Assembly: GCA_903813345.2 (NCBI GenBank)
Contig: CAIIXF020000012.1
Coordinates: 20,157,520 to 20,221,519 of the forward strand
Reading direction: 5' to 3'
Source: Owenia fusiformis
Taxonomy: Eukaryota; Annelida; Polychaeta; Sabellida; Oweniidae
Length of the DNA: 64,000 nucleotides
The translations under genes were made by a program, and so were the position numbers. Numbering within the stretch: position 1 is the stretch's first letter; every line of letters begins with the position of its first letter. Shown here in pieces: positions 49,690 through 61,579 of the stretch. The notes beneath the pieces were generated by a model that was not told the DNA's origin, ran no database searches, and saw nothing but the letters and a program-made list of their open reading frames with translations.

Positions 49690-51040
49690 TCAACAAACTC
49701 TATATTGGGGGAATATATCCGATATATATCTCGAGCCCATGATTTAAATCGAATATAGCGTATATATTGTGTGTATATTGCTCTATATATTGGAAAGGGG
49801 ATATTTATCAAGTATATCGTGTATATCGTCATGGATAAATGTCAGAACTGATTTAACAAACCCTGTATTGGGGATATATATCCGATATATATCTTGAAGA
49901 CAGGATATATATCAAATATAGCGTATATATCTTGTGTATATCGCTCTATATCTTGAAAAAATAGGATATATATCGAATATATCGTGTATATCGTCGTGTA
50001 TAATTTTAAGAACTGATTCAACAAACCCTGTATTGGGGATATATATCCGATATATATCTTGAAGACGGGATATATATATCGAATATAGCGTATATATCGT
50101 ATATATTGTATGTATATCGTTCTATATCTTGAAAATAGGATATATATCAAATATATCGTGTATATCATGTATATCGTCATGAATAATTTTAAGAACTGAT
50201 TCAACAAACCCTGTATTGGGGATATATATCCGATATATATCTTGAAGACAGGATATATATATCGAATATAGCGTATATATCATGTGTATATCGTTCTATA
50301 TCTTGAAAATAGGATATATATCGAATATATCGTGTATATCGTGTATATCGTCATGGATAATTTTAAGAACTGATTCAAAAAACCCTGTATTGGGGATATA
50401 TATCCGATATATATATCTTGAAGACAGGATATATATATCAAATATAGCGAACATATCGTGTGTATATCGCTCTCTATCTTGGAAAGGGGGTGTTTATCGA
50501 ATATATCGTGTATATCGTGTATATCGACATGGATAATTGTAAGAACTGATTCAACAAACTCTATATTGAGGATATATATCCGATATATATCTTGAGCACA
50601 TGATATATATCGAATATAGCGTATATATCGTGTGTGTATCACTCTATATCTTGAAAAGAGGATATATATCCAATATATCGTGTATATCGTCATGGACAAT
50701 TGTAAGAACCGACTCAACAATCCCTGCATTGGGGATATATATCCGATATATATCTTAAACACAGGATATATATATCGAATATAGCGTATATATCATGTGT
50801 ATATCACTCTAAATCTTGGAAAAGGATATATATCGAATATAGCGTCTATATCGTGTATATCATCATGGATAATTGTAAGAACTGATTCAACAAACCCCTG
50901 TATTGGGGATATATATCCGATATATATCTTAAAGACAGGATATATATATATCATATATAGCGTATACATTGTGTGTATATCGCTCTATATCTTGGCAAGA
51001 GGATACATATCGAATATAGCGTGTATATCATCATGGGTAA
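49690..51040. repeat. Tandem series of 163-183-bp units
   Basis: The landmark ccctgtattggggatatata recurs (with small changes) at about 49699, 49861, 50026, 50209, 50383, 50560, 50722 and 50896. Each unit continues tccgatatatatcttgaaga, then a long gatatat stretch, then a cgtcatggataattttaaga-type end. Open frames here on both strands are repeat artefacts. Confidence 0.85.
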
Positions 51041-51201
51041 ATGCTAGGAACATGATAAAAGCTGGAGAAGTATATCTGGCCAGATTTTATATAGCTTTAT
51101 ATATCGACGATATATATCGAATATATCACGTGTAAGTCAATGAGAGGCAGTATAGCGATATATATCGCTATACAACGATATAGCCATTCCTGCACCATTC
51201 T

Positions 51202-51211
51202 CCATTTTTCC
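51202..51211. repeat. Candidate target-site duplication, right copy
   Basis: ccatttttcc, identical to 45731-45740. Confidence 0.65.
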
Positions 51212-51502
51212 TAGGAAAATAGGAGACTATATAAGGGCCAAATATAAGAAGTAATCTTTTTATTTATATAAGGTATCTTTCTCCCTCCCAAATACTCTTA
51301 TACCTTGTCCATAATGCAGGTATTTTACTGGAGGAAGGTACATTTTGTGTCCCTTTAACATCTGTGAGAAATCTTTCTCTACATCAGAGATAGTAAAGCC
51401 CACAATGGTGGAGGGGGGGGGGGTGTAAGAGGGCTTTTACCCTGCGTGCAGAGTCTAGTTCAACTACACTCTGCCTAGTAGATACCATATTACAGTTTAG
51501 TA

Positions 51503-51726
51503 GCCCCGCCCCCACGACGAGTATCGGTGACAGTTTGGGTAAAGCACTTTTGACCAACGCGCTGACCTTCCACCAATCAGCGAGCTTGAAGAAACATACG
51601 CCAAATGCGTTCTACTTAAATATGCGCTTGTCATTGGTCAATTCCGGGCTCAACGATGACGTCAGAAGGAATGACCATATAAAGAACGTCGGTCAAATTT
51701 GGCCGACGAACACTGATTGGCGCGGT
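51503..51726 (+). promoter_or_regulatory. Candidate Pol II promoter inside kinesin intron 2
   Basis: A GC-richer island in AT-rich intron. In order: a GC box gccccgccccc (51503-51513), CCAAT in ccaccaatcagcg (51573-51577), an inverted CCAAT attgg (51633-51637), a full CRE palindrome tgacgtca (51657-51664), TATAAAG (51678-51684), and another attgg at 51716. A start would be expected near 51705-51710. A donor-like gcgGTGAGT follows at 51725. All are visible words in sensible promoter spacing. Function, direction and target are inferred. It could drive a shorter kinesin transcript, an intronic non-coding RNA, or be a relic of a retrocopy or histone-type gene; no coding sequence follows it. Confidence 0.5.
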
Positions 51727-54700
51727 GAGTTCACAAGTTTATTTTAGTTTGAAAGAGTGAAGACGAAGCTCTCTTTTAAGAAGTGAAGTCAAACGAATGC
51801 AAAGGGTAGAGGGCTTTAGTAAGACATATAAATTGATGTGACAACAGGCAGTCAGGGTTCAAGACATGGTTGATGTACACACTTGACATATTTTGATAAA
51901 CATTCCTCTAATTCTCACTGCCAGAACATATGTCATTAATAGAATAGGAATCCCTTAGCATGTTAGCATCTGAACAACATTTTGGAGATAGTATTTTGGT
52001 TGTGTAGATGAACGCATTATTGTTATTCACAAATTCAGAATTTGTATGAACTCATATAGATTTTAGGGGTTGGAGGTTTGTATTTGGGTTTATTTTCATG
52101 ATATGATGTAAGAATTGGTGAGGCTTTATTTTGGAAGGTAAATTAGAATAGGGTGGGGTGAATCAGTTTAAGCCATTTGGTCAGATTCTGTCCAGATCTC
52201 ACCCTTACAAAAATGTAGGTTTTTTAAAATATAGGTTTGAACAAATAGATATAAACAATAGGCACTTCTATTCATACTTTCAAACTAACTCATAACTCTA
52301 AAATTTATTACATTGTCATTTCTGTGAAAATATTAGAAAATGAGTTTCTGGAATGTCAAGATTTTGTAGGTTTCTCTTAGACATCTCACAGCATGAGAGA
52401 TTTCTTCCCAGGATGTTTGCTTGACTGCCACCCACCAAAATTGATAAATCCCCATTTTTATTTCCAAACTGATTGAAATATATCCTCATGATTGAATCCA
52501 TTTTTCACCATGAGCAAGCAAGCAAATGACAATTCCTAATTATTTCATATACATGTACTGTACATGTCTTATGTTACATTTTTAGAATTTCTAAACAATA
52601 TTATTTCACCATCTGCTCTTGAAAATTTGTTTGAGACTGAATACAAAAGGTTGCTTTTAAGAAAAAACAAGTTAAACTCATGTTTTTATAATTGATTTCA
52701 AACCAGAAAATAACATGGAATAGAATATTAGAGATGTGCAGCAAGCAGTTTTATTTCCAAGGATATAGCCACAACTCTGTTCTCTGTATCTGGTAAACTT
52801 TCAATTAGTGAAATTAGTGATCAAGCATTTCTATTTAGACATAGAGAAAATGTAAACAAGAGATTGATAGGTTTGACAAATCATTCATATAAACACTTCT
52901 GTCTTTGCCTCTGCAATGTTTCAGTTTGTTTCCTTAGATGTGAAGAATATTGAAACTATCTGCTAGCAAAGTCTATAAGCCTGACAGGAACTTTTAAGAT
53001 AAAAGAAAAGGACTGATATGAATGGTAATTCATAGTTTTTGATTGGTTCTGGGAGGGGTGCCAATTAATTCTTTACTTAATTTCTAACTCAATTCAAGGG
53101 TTGCTGTGTCATGTTGATTTAGTGCAGAGATGGAACCAAAACATCTTGGAGCAGTTGGCCACACAGCCACAAGAAATGGATTGGTCTATTAACTAGATTG
53201 GCCATATATACATTGCAGTAAAACCTAGCTTAATGAACACATCTTTCTAGTGAACACCTGTCTCTAGTGGACACTCTTCATCCGCTGATACTCCACTGAC
53301 TTCTGTGTAAATTTCTCTCTCTGTAGTGAACACCTACCATCACACATGCTTCACCAACTTGAGACTTTAGAAATAGGCTTGCAAGTGTGGTCAGAAATAT
53401 GAAAAGTAGAATTTTGCACTTGTCCAAAATCCTGGGGTGAACATTAAAATTAATGAATGTCACCTGTTGGCTGAGTGACCTGTTGGTCATCTGTCATCTG
53501 TCACACCATGAAGCCACTCTACTCTGTCACTCTAGTATGTCACCTGTCATCACACATCTAATCAGAGAAGTTAGTAGACTGTACATGTATTACTTACCTT
53601 TTTCAAGATGCTGATTTGGCATCTCCATTATATACATTTTCAATATCTAATTACTACTAGACTTTGGGCCTCAGGATAGGTTAGCATACCTGTAGTATAT
53701 AGAGGTGATATAGAGGAAAGGATTGTGAACTAATATAGGGTTTATCCAGAGAGGTGATATAACACAGCCTTATAGATGCTATTTATTCTGACAGATCATA
53801 ATCAGAAGATTTATTCCTTTGGCATTTCAGAATATCTAAGAAGCTGTAATCAAAGCTCATAATAGTCAGACATTCATTAAGAACCTTCTTAAATATTTCA
53901 AGAGATAATCATGTATTGATTTTTAACAAACATTAAATAAATCCTTGTAACTTCAAGCAAATCATGTAAAATATACTTTATTTATAATTCTTGGCTTTTG
54001 GATATTAATTTCAAGGAATTTCTCTATTTAAGCAGGAATCAGAGGAATTGTATGAACAACAAGGAATTTTTGGAAGGGTGGATGTTATGTAATAAATCCC
54101 TGTTAATTATTTATTCAGTTCCTCTTCATTCTGCACTGAGTTCTTGTCTTCACATCTTCAGAGGTTCACTGAATAAAAGTGAAGATTCACTGGGATTTAC
54201 TGTACCCCAACAAATATGAATGCTATTATATTTTGCGTTTTTGTGACTTTGAAATATCTTGGCTATTATTTTCACTCATTTTCAGTGTTTCAAAATTTCG
54301 CGGCTATTAATTTTTGCAGATTTGTGACTTCTCATAATTGTACCAGTTTTTTCTTACTTTATTTGATCAAAATCTTTTAGAACCGGTAACAACATTAGGA
54401 AAACAACACCTTCCAACCTTTTATTGCCTATCCTTGGACAAAAATATTGTCAACATTGAGTAAAATAAATTCAAGAGAATTTCACGACTATCACATTTTG
54501 TGAATAAGTACTATTGGAATTTCTTGGCTAGTATATTTTGCAATATTTCTCATAAAAAGCGCAAAATATAGTTGCACACAAAAATTACCAGGAGTACAGA
54601 ATATCTAACTTTTGCTTAGCTCATTCAGTGATTATACAGTATTACGATATATAGCCAGTGAGAGAGAGAATATGATCCCACCTAAATGAATATGTTCATA

Positions 54701-54896
54701 AGAGAAAGTAACATCCATGAAATTAAAGGCATATATTATTACTCACATACAGTACTTTTTTATTATTATATTTTTTGTTGTGGTATGTAATGTTAATTTA
54801 TTTATTATTTAGTTTTCGTTAAACGTTATTGTATTCGTCAAGATTTCTTGGTCTACTTATGTTTATGTTTTGATGTTGTCAATAAAAGAATATACA
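51727..54896 (+). other. Kinesin intron 2 spacer
   Basis: AT-rich. A degenerate transposon-like patch near 53215-53345 (cagtaaaacctagctt, tagtgaacacct repeated) resembles pogo/Tigger-type ends but lacks a convincing partner. Nothing else is recognised. Confidence 0.5.
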
Positions 54897-54899
54897 TGT

Positions 54900-56512
54900 C
54901 ACTAGGGCAGAGCATTTGTACTGAAAGGAGCGTTTTCAGTACAAATATGTACTGAAAAATGTACTGAATTTTTAAGTATATTTTTCAGTATAAATATGTA
55001 CTGAAAAATATACTTAAAATTTCAGTGCAAATTTCAGTAAAAATATGTACTGAAAAATGTACTGAAATTTTAAGTACATTTTTCAGTATATATTTATACT
55101 GAAAAATATACTGAATTTTAAGTGTGATTTTAAGTGCAAATATGTACTTAAAAATATACTGAAATTTAAGTGTGATTTTAAGTGCAAATATGTACTGAAA
55201 AATATACTGAAATTTAAGGGCATATTTAAGTGTAAATTTATACTGAAAAATATACTTAGATTTTGAATTACGACATCTTCCTGACTTTGACATCTATACC
55301 ATGGATTTTGCTATACTCTAACAAATGAGGTTCTATGTTCATGTTATATATTTTAATTTTGATGTCAATTAATTAATTTGCTCAAGCAATATGAGTGGAA
55401 ATCTCATGAAAAACTTATTTTTAAGACTGAGAAAATGTGTACCTTTAATGTTTTTGAATTTTAGAACTTAATAAGGTAGAATGTATCTAGAAACCTCAAA
55501 AGGTATGGAATACACGTGTTATGTACGATCAGTTTTAAATAAAGGGTTTATCCCTCAGGAAATATGGGTATCCAAAACCTCCCAGTACATAACCCTTATA
55601 TATGCATTATATTTGATAGGTTTGATTGGGCTAAAAAGAAATTTATTGATGGAGAAAATGCAATCAGATATTATTACAGGATGCGTCTTAAATAATTAAA
55701 TCCAAAAACATAACTTATTAAAAGGAAAACACTTGATTAAAGTAAACCTAGCCTCTCCAGTTTGATTAGAGTCTGCTTTAAAGGATGTGTCTTAAGAAAC
55801 TTTATTAATCCATTAACAAAACAAAATATTTTGACAAGGCAAAACAAACCTGATTACAGAGAGACTCTTTTAAGTTTGGTTTAAGTCTGCTATAAAGGAA
55901 GCATCCAAAATAATTTCATAATGTAATAGCATTCCTGGGGGGGGGGGGGTTCCGGGGTCCAAGCGAACCCCCCCCCCCCCCCCCGGCCAAAAATTCTTTT
56001 AAAATCATGCACTTTTTCACCATTCTAAGAACTTTTTGAGTGATTTAGAGTTTATAAAGTATGCCTTACATTTACGTTTTCTCTTTCCATTATTGGGCAC
56101 AAATATTTCTCATTGCATATATTTATACTTAAAATTATCCTTAAATTTCAGTATATTTTTCAGTACATTTTTATACTGACTTTTGCACTTAAATTTAAGT
56201 ACATTTTTCAGTATATATTTGTACTTAAATTTATCCTTAAATTTTCAGTGCATTTTTCAGTATATTTTTGCACTTAAATTTGTCCTTAAAATTCAGTACA
56301 TTTTTCAGTACATATTTATACTTAAATTTGTACTTAAAATTCAGAATATTTTTCAGTACATGAATTTGCACTGAAAAATATACTGAAAAAAATTCAGTGC
56401 ATTTTTCAGTACAAAAATATACTTAAATTTGTACTGAAACAAAACTAGTACATTTTTCAGTACATATTTGTACTGAAAATGCTCCTTTCAGTACAAATGC
56501 TCTGCCCTAGTG
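54900..56512. mobile_element. 1.6-kb CACTA-type foldback element
   Basis: The left end reads cactagggcagagcatttgt and continues actgaaaggagcgttttcag; the right end is its complement with very few differences over about 60 bp. TGT abuts both sides (54897-54899 and 56513-56515). CACTA ends plus a 3-bp target duplication are the signature of the CACTA (CMC/EnSpm) superfamily. Both subterminal regions are filled with variants of gtactgaaaaatatacttaa, as expected for repeated subterminal binding sites. The middle (55260-56050) is unrelated DNA without transposase. Open frames in the arms are repeat artefacts. Confidence 0.88.
55936..56050 (-). mobile_element. Truncated G-rich MITE nested in the CACTA element
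   Basis: Long G and C runs followed by ggccaaaaattcttttaaaa and catgcactttttcaccatt are the reverse complement of the 3' half of the MITE at 28977-29184. Only one end survives. Confidence 0.7.
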
Positions 56513-56515
56513 TGT

Positions 56516-59148
56516 ATATGTAGATAAAAATTGTTTCTATTATGTCCTTTGTAATTTGAATCAAATATGGAAAAAATCTTCAAAAGAGAACATTTTGAAT
56601 CATCCAACTCAACATTACTACTAGAAGCATAAATATTGACTTTGTGAATGGAATGGAACTTCAAATATTTGAGGGGGGGGGGGTGCATATGAGAGTATGG
56701 TTCTATTTAATGGATTAGTTTAACATCTGTGAGAAATGATCAGATCTTGATGCAAGATGTCAGCTTATTACTGATGAAAGAGAAACATTTTGAGTATAAA
56801 CAACACAAAAATAACACCCCTGAGATATGCCTCCAGCAAGCCTTGCAAATTATATACATGCTTAGGATAGGATAAGTGTTACCCTTTCAGAGGGTTGATT
56901 TGGCACAATTTAATGCTTTATAAGTAGCTGGCAATTGTTTCATATGAACGGTCATTTCAGCTACCTTCATTCATTTGGGTTCATTAAGATCTTCTTAGCA
57001 TCAAAACTGTTTATTTGTCCTATTAAGAGGGTAATATTTATGACTAAACTTGGTCTCAGGGTATGACATTTTAAGCATGCTTAGGATAACTCATTTAATT
57101 CTAGTGAAACATATACTGAACAGAACTTTATAAGCAGTGAGACTAAGCAACCTCTTTAAACCATATTAAAATAATTTGAGTTTAAACAGCATAAAAACAA
57201 CACAAAACAATATGCATTTAGCTTGCCTTGGAGTATGTTATAAGTATAAAAAGGGACAACTTTAATCAGAAAATGAACTTTCAAACGAAGAGGCTGCGAT
57301 AACCCCCTAAAAATGAATCTTTACATATCCTAAAATTCAAGCCATTCGAAATATTTTATAATTGAGAAATGATGCTGTATTTATTATTAATTTGGTGCTG
57401 CTATTTGAGTTGTTTTCTTTTGCTAATTTTAGGAATGTCGGCGCCTATGTAATTTGGCAATTTTGAGTATTATTGACATAAGAGCAATATAGTTAGAAGA
57501 TAACCATTCACAAATCACAATCATTCAGAAGTTGTGACAATTATCCAAAGTACTTATGTTTAGGCCCTCATGATAAAATGGCAGTTGAAACTCTACAACA
57601 CTGATATGCGTCATAATTGTTGTATTTCCATTAAACACTTTTTATTCTGAAGGTTTTATTGAAAATTTTATGGAAGTCAAATATTTAGGAAAACCAGTGC
57701 ATGGAATTTCTAGCTAGCACCTAATATCTAAGTATGACCACAAGGGTCTCATATGGCAGATATATAAGAAAGTTCCCTTTAAACTTGAATATTATCAGTT
57801 TAAGTGGATCGATTTTCATATAATCATTATGTGTCTGATTATTATACAAACGAAAATATGTTTAATAAAACAAAATATTATCTGGCCAACACAAGAAAAG
57901 ATATTTCACTTTTTGTGATTTTGTAACATGGGGTCTATGAGGAATCTCCTCGACCCAGAAGTCATATTTTCAAAGAAGATTAAATTTTCAAAGTTTGAAA
58001 ATACTTCCTTAAACCACATTTTCAGATGCAATTTTACAGACTTCAAATATAATATCCCTTATACTAAATTTTGAATATTTAATGAAGTAAATCAAGATTA
58101 TTTCTGCTGGCATCTAGTATATTGTAACTTTTTCACAAAGGCCCAGACTGACTGGAACAGATTTCCCCAGACCACTTGAGTGTATTTCTTGTAATCATAT
58201 CCATAAGTGTGTGGTTCTACATATGTTCAAACCATAAAATGTTTCATTGATATCTAATGTTAAACGTATGTGTAGTGTAAAATGCCTAAGGTAAAGTCTG
58301 TTCTATATTTTATTTGAATTATAAGATAAACTCATAAATTGATTCCACTATAAGCTTAATGTAATTACATCATAGTTTTTTCTACCTAAATAAATATATG
58401 ATTCTTTCCCTATAAATTTATATAAATATGCTAATTACTTATTTCTTTTATTAAATTTTGAAATAACTTGAGCAATTTTTTTCAAATTTTATTGTCAGTT
58501 TTCAGCAAATAAGGTTTGAATCAAGCCTGTTTTGACTTGTTGCATGTTAGAGATCTTTATATCATTCATTATAAACAGCTTTTACTGTAAACATGTAACA
58601 GCACCTTTTTCTCATCATCCTATGGAGGGATAATTGTCTGATCTTGTGCTGTATAGCCAAGTTTTCCAAAGTTACCAAACTTAAAGTCAAGTTGTTCTGC
58701 TTAGAAAGTATTCTGGGTATAAGAGCAGCATATAAAAGTGTCAAAATAATTCATTTATTTAATAATATATGGGTAAAAACAAATTAGGACATGTAATGGT
58801 TTTGGAGTCTGCTGAAAGCAGTAAAGACCAAATATGCAATGGTGACCCTGGGTGTCAGAACCTAGGTAGAAAAAGGGAGTTCCATTATAAAATTAGTGCC
58901 AGTATACAGGTACTTATGAAAGCATCATTCAGTGTATGCTATTTCGATTTGGTCGTTGTATCTTGATCGATCCAATTCTCAGTTATTATGGTTGGATTAA
59001 GACAGATCAAGGGATTCAGAGTGTTGATAAAGCTTTTTTAAAGAAACAAAATTTGATGATTTGATGTGCCCTACCTGGATTAAATATGTGATAATAAAAA
59101 TAATTTGAATTATATTATAGTAATAGATAATAAATCATGTTGTTTCAG
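56516..59148 (+). other. Kinesin intron 2, last part
   Basis: AT-rich sequence ending in the acceptor catgttgtttcag. No exon or element was recognised. One G run lies at 56671-56682. Confidence 0.55.
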
Positions 59149-59227
59149 AGTTCGTCCCCAAAATGCCCAAGAACTGGAGAGACATGACAAGCAATCCATC
59201 ATCTTCCCTGGAGATGGCGCTCTACAT
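59149..59227 (+). CDS. KIF12: Kinesin (KIF12-like), third exon: motor N-terminus
   Basis: The 79-bp exon lies between ttgtttcag and a GTAAGT donor. Its first base completes the Arg codon left open at 36967, giving INVVIR-VRPQNAQELERHD and then KQSIIFPGDGALH. The RVRP motif after a hydrophobic strand marks the start of a kinesin motor and contributes to the nucleotide pocket. The P-loop (GQTGSGKT) and switch motifs are not in this window, so they must be encoded beyond 64000. Within kinesins the NINVVIRVRP plus DKQ...FPGDG pattern fits KIF12/Klp54D best from memory. Kinesin identity is firm; the subfamily is moderate. Confidence 0.88.
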
Positions 59228-61453
59228 GTAAGTGCAGTCATTTTTTCTCTGAGTTATGTTTTTGTTTGTTTTGTATAACTGCTTATGATATTTTACTACA
59301 ATTGTAAAATGATGGCAACTGCTACCTTCCGGGTCAACGTAATAAATAACAGATCCTATTATGAATGAAGTTAAGTTAATATTTGGATATGTGGGTGTTT
59401 CACTACAAATGTCATGGTGACTTCCCTTGTTGTTTTATGAAAGGATGTGCAAAAAAAGTTTTTGTTATTGTTATTTGTTATCACCAAAAAATAGTAACAA
59501 CATTTTTTGTAACATATCGGGTTGCAGAATCTGTAACAAATTGTCACATTTTTGAAACCAAGTGGTGATATTTTGTCATGTTACTGCCTTGTTTTCTGTT
59601 CAATGATTTATTCATTTTTTATTTTACTAGAGGCTGGCAACAGGTGACTTTATCTGGTTGTTTTCAGCAAAAGCGCCTGTTGTTTTGAAGAATTTTACAA
59701 CTGTTTCAATGTTAAAAATTCCAATAATTTACCTGTTGTTTTCATTTATATGTCTCTTGTCAGATTTGAAACCTATCATTCTTTTTTAAAGTCTAGTTAT
59801 TTTCTCAATAACACCACCCCTGCCACCTCAATATAATGCTACACTGGATCATCTGTTTGTTTCAATTATTCTATTACTGCTCTTCTGCACACCCGCACCC
59901 TCCCTTACAGGCATACCTTCTACTATTCAGAACTTATGTATTTTCCAATGGCACTCAGTATACAAGATCAAATTTTAGAGAGAACTGAAGTCCCAGAACC
60001 ACATATAATTTGGTCAAAATTGATAGGTTAGGTGTCTACCGTTTTAATACTTTTTTTGTCACAAAGAAACATGATTAACTCAAAATCATATGCCTAGATT
60101 TTCTTGGTTAGTGTCAGAATCCATCTACCATGAACTTCATTAATTGGTAAACAATTTTTTACATCACTAGCTCTTGGATTCTTTTATTATAGATATAGTG
60201 ATTCTAGATTAGTAGAAAAGGTATTTGTTAGATTTATGATCAGAGAAATTATCTTGTTATATTCAGTTGTATCTCGAAAACAAAAACTGGATGTTTTATT
60301 CAATTTAAAACTCCTCTTTTATGCAGAATATAGAAAAACAGTCTGTGGAAATGTTGACATTTTTATTGCCTTTAATATTTCACTATCTGTGACCCCTATT
60401 GGGAGAGCATCAATTTGCCAAATCTATGAAGTAAAATATATTAAATGCTGTTATAATATCACAAACAACAATTGTCACTTGGGATATATTGGAAGAGAAC
60501 ATACACTGACTTGGCTCTCATAAACTTTAGAATTCAATTCACTCTGATAAATCAGATTGCTTTTTGGGAGGTTTTGTGCCTTAGAGCTGATATTCCATAT
60601 TGACAGATGGTTTCATGATATTAAGTCTAACTATATACATGTAATTATATATAATACAGTAACTATATGTACAATAACAGGAAATATTTGAATTCGAAAA
60701 TATTTAAGTTCTTTGTAAGATTTGATTTACTCCAAAATGTTTTCTGAATGAAGTAATATATCATTTATGTGGGCTGTTTATATGTACTTTGTTAACAGGT
60801 AAGTAGTGTTTCCTATTCTATTCTATGATTGTTGTTCATCTTTGTGAAATATTAAATGTTTTCTCTCCCACACCTTTATTTTAGTTAAACATTACAAATC
60901 ATCTCTTTCATCTGACCCTCAGCTCCATTTATCAACTTAGTTAGTTATTCTATTTGAATTCTGTATCTTGTAGATAAGATGCTTGGAGATATATGGTATA
61001 ACTTGTATGATACATATACATGATCCTTCATATGTAGGTGTAAATTCCTAACTTAATTTTATTCAAAATAGATCAATATTTCATTTTTTTGACAGAAACA
61101 CATTTTTAACAAAGTGGCAAATAATTTCTGAATTTTCCACAGAATATACCTGCTTGTTGTAATGCTGATGAAGCCACTCGATTACATTTATTGCTACAGT
61201 CGCTATACAGGACTTTACATTGGGATGTGTCAATTCTAATCATGTTTCAAAGTCATGTTGAGTGCCAAGTAATAAAAACAAACAATGATTAATGGCATTT
61301 ATATCCTTCATGTAAAACCTGACTAATCCAAATGACAATACACTGGCAAAAAGTATATAATTTTAACATGGTAATCATTTGGAGAATACAAAATTGAGAT
61401 GGAGAAAAAGTGTTCACATTTAGAAGAGTTAGGAATTGAGAGGTGTTACTGTA
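59228..61453 (+). other. Kinesin intron 3, first part
   Basis: AT-rich intron starting with the GTAAGT donor. I searched by eye for the expected next motor block (a PFTFDxVF-like segment and P-loop) and did not find it. Open frames such as 60236-60523 show no motif. Confidence 0.55.
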
Positions 61454-61577
61454 CAGTGAAACCTGTAAAGTGGAACACATTTCAGTCCCAAGACAAACTG
61501 ACATAATGGTAAATGAACTCCCAAGTAGAACACTTTTTAGAGGTACCAAAGGTGTTCCACTTAGACAGGTTTTATTG
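61454..61577. mobile_element. 124-bp MITE (pogo/Tigger-like ends)
   Basis: The left end cagtgaaacctgtaaagtgg and the right-end complement caataaaacctgtctaagtg match, continuing aacac. TA lies on both sides (61452-61453 and 61578-61579). CAGT-type ends with a TA target fit the pogo/Tigger group. Confidence 0.75.
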
Positions 61578-61579
61578 TA

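Larger units (their letters stand above)
45741..51201. mobile_element. 5.46-kb foldback element built of gatatat-type repeats
   Basis: The ends are inverted over 46 bp: left 45741-45786 starts ataaaggtgcaggaatggct, and the right end 51156-51201 is its complement with two mismatches in the outer five bases. A 10-bp duplication (ccatttttcc) flanks it. The interior is dominated by words such as gatatatatcgaatatatcg and tatatcgtc, plus at least three hairpins, a nested 0.8-kb foldback and its partial duplicate, and an eight-unit tandem series. There is no transposase. A 9-11-bp duplication with long inverted ends recalls Mutator-like or FB-type foldback elements, but that assignment is inference. 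Confidence 0.8.

Noticed and set aside
50280-50762. Minus-strand 160-codon frame and similar Ile/Tyr-rich frames on both strands
   Set aside because: They are translations of gatatat-type tandem repeats inside the foldback element.
51535-51747. 70-codon frame over the candidate promoter
   Set aside because: It has no ATG start and overlaps the CRE, CCAAT and TATA words; composition explains it.
54985-55293. Minus-strand 102-codon FQYIF-repeat frame
   Set aside because: Translation of the subterminal repeats of the CACTA element.
60236-60523. 95-codon frame in intron 3 as the next kinesin exon
   Set aside because: No kinesin motif, no P-loop, wrong phase evidence, and no flanking splice signals that match.
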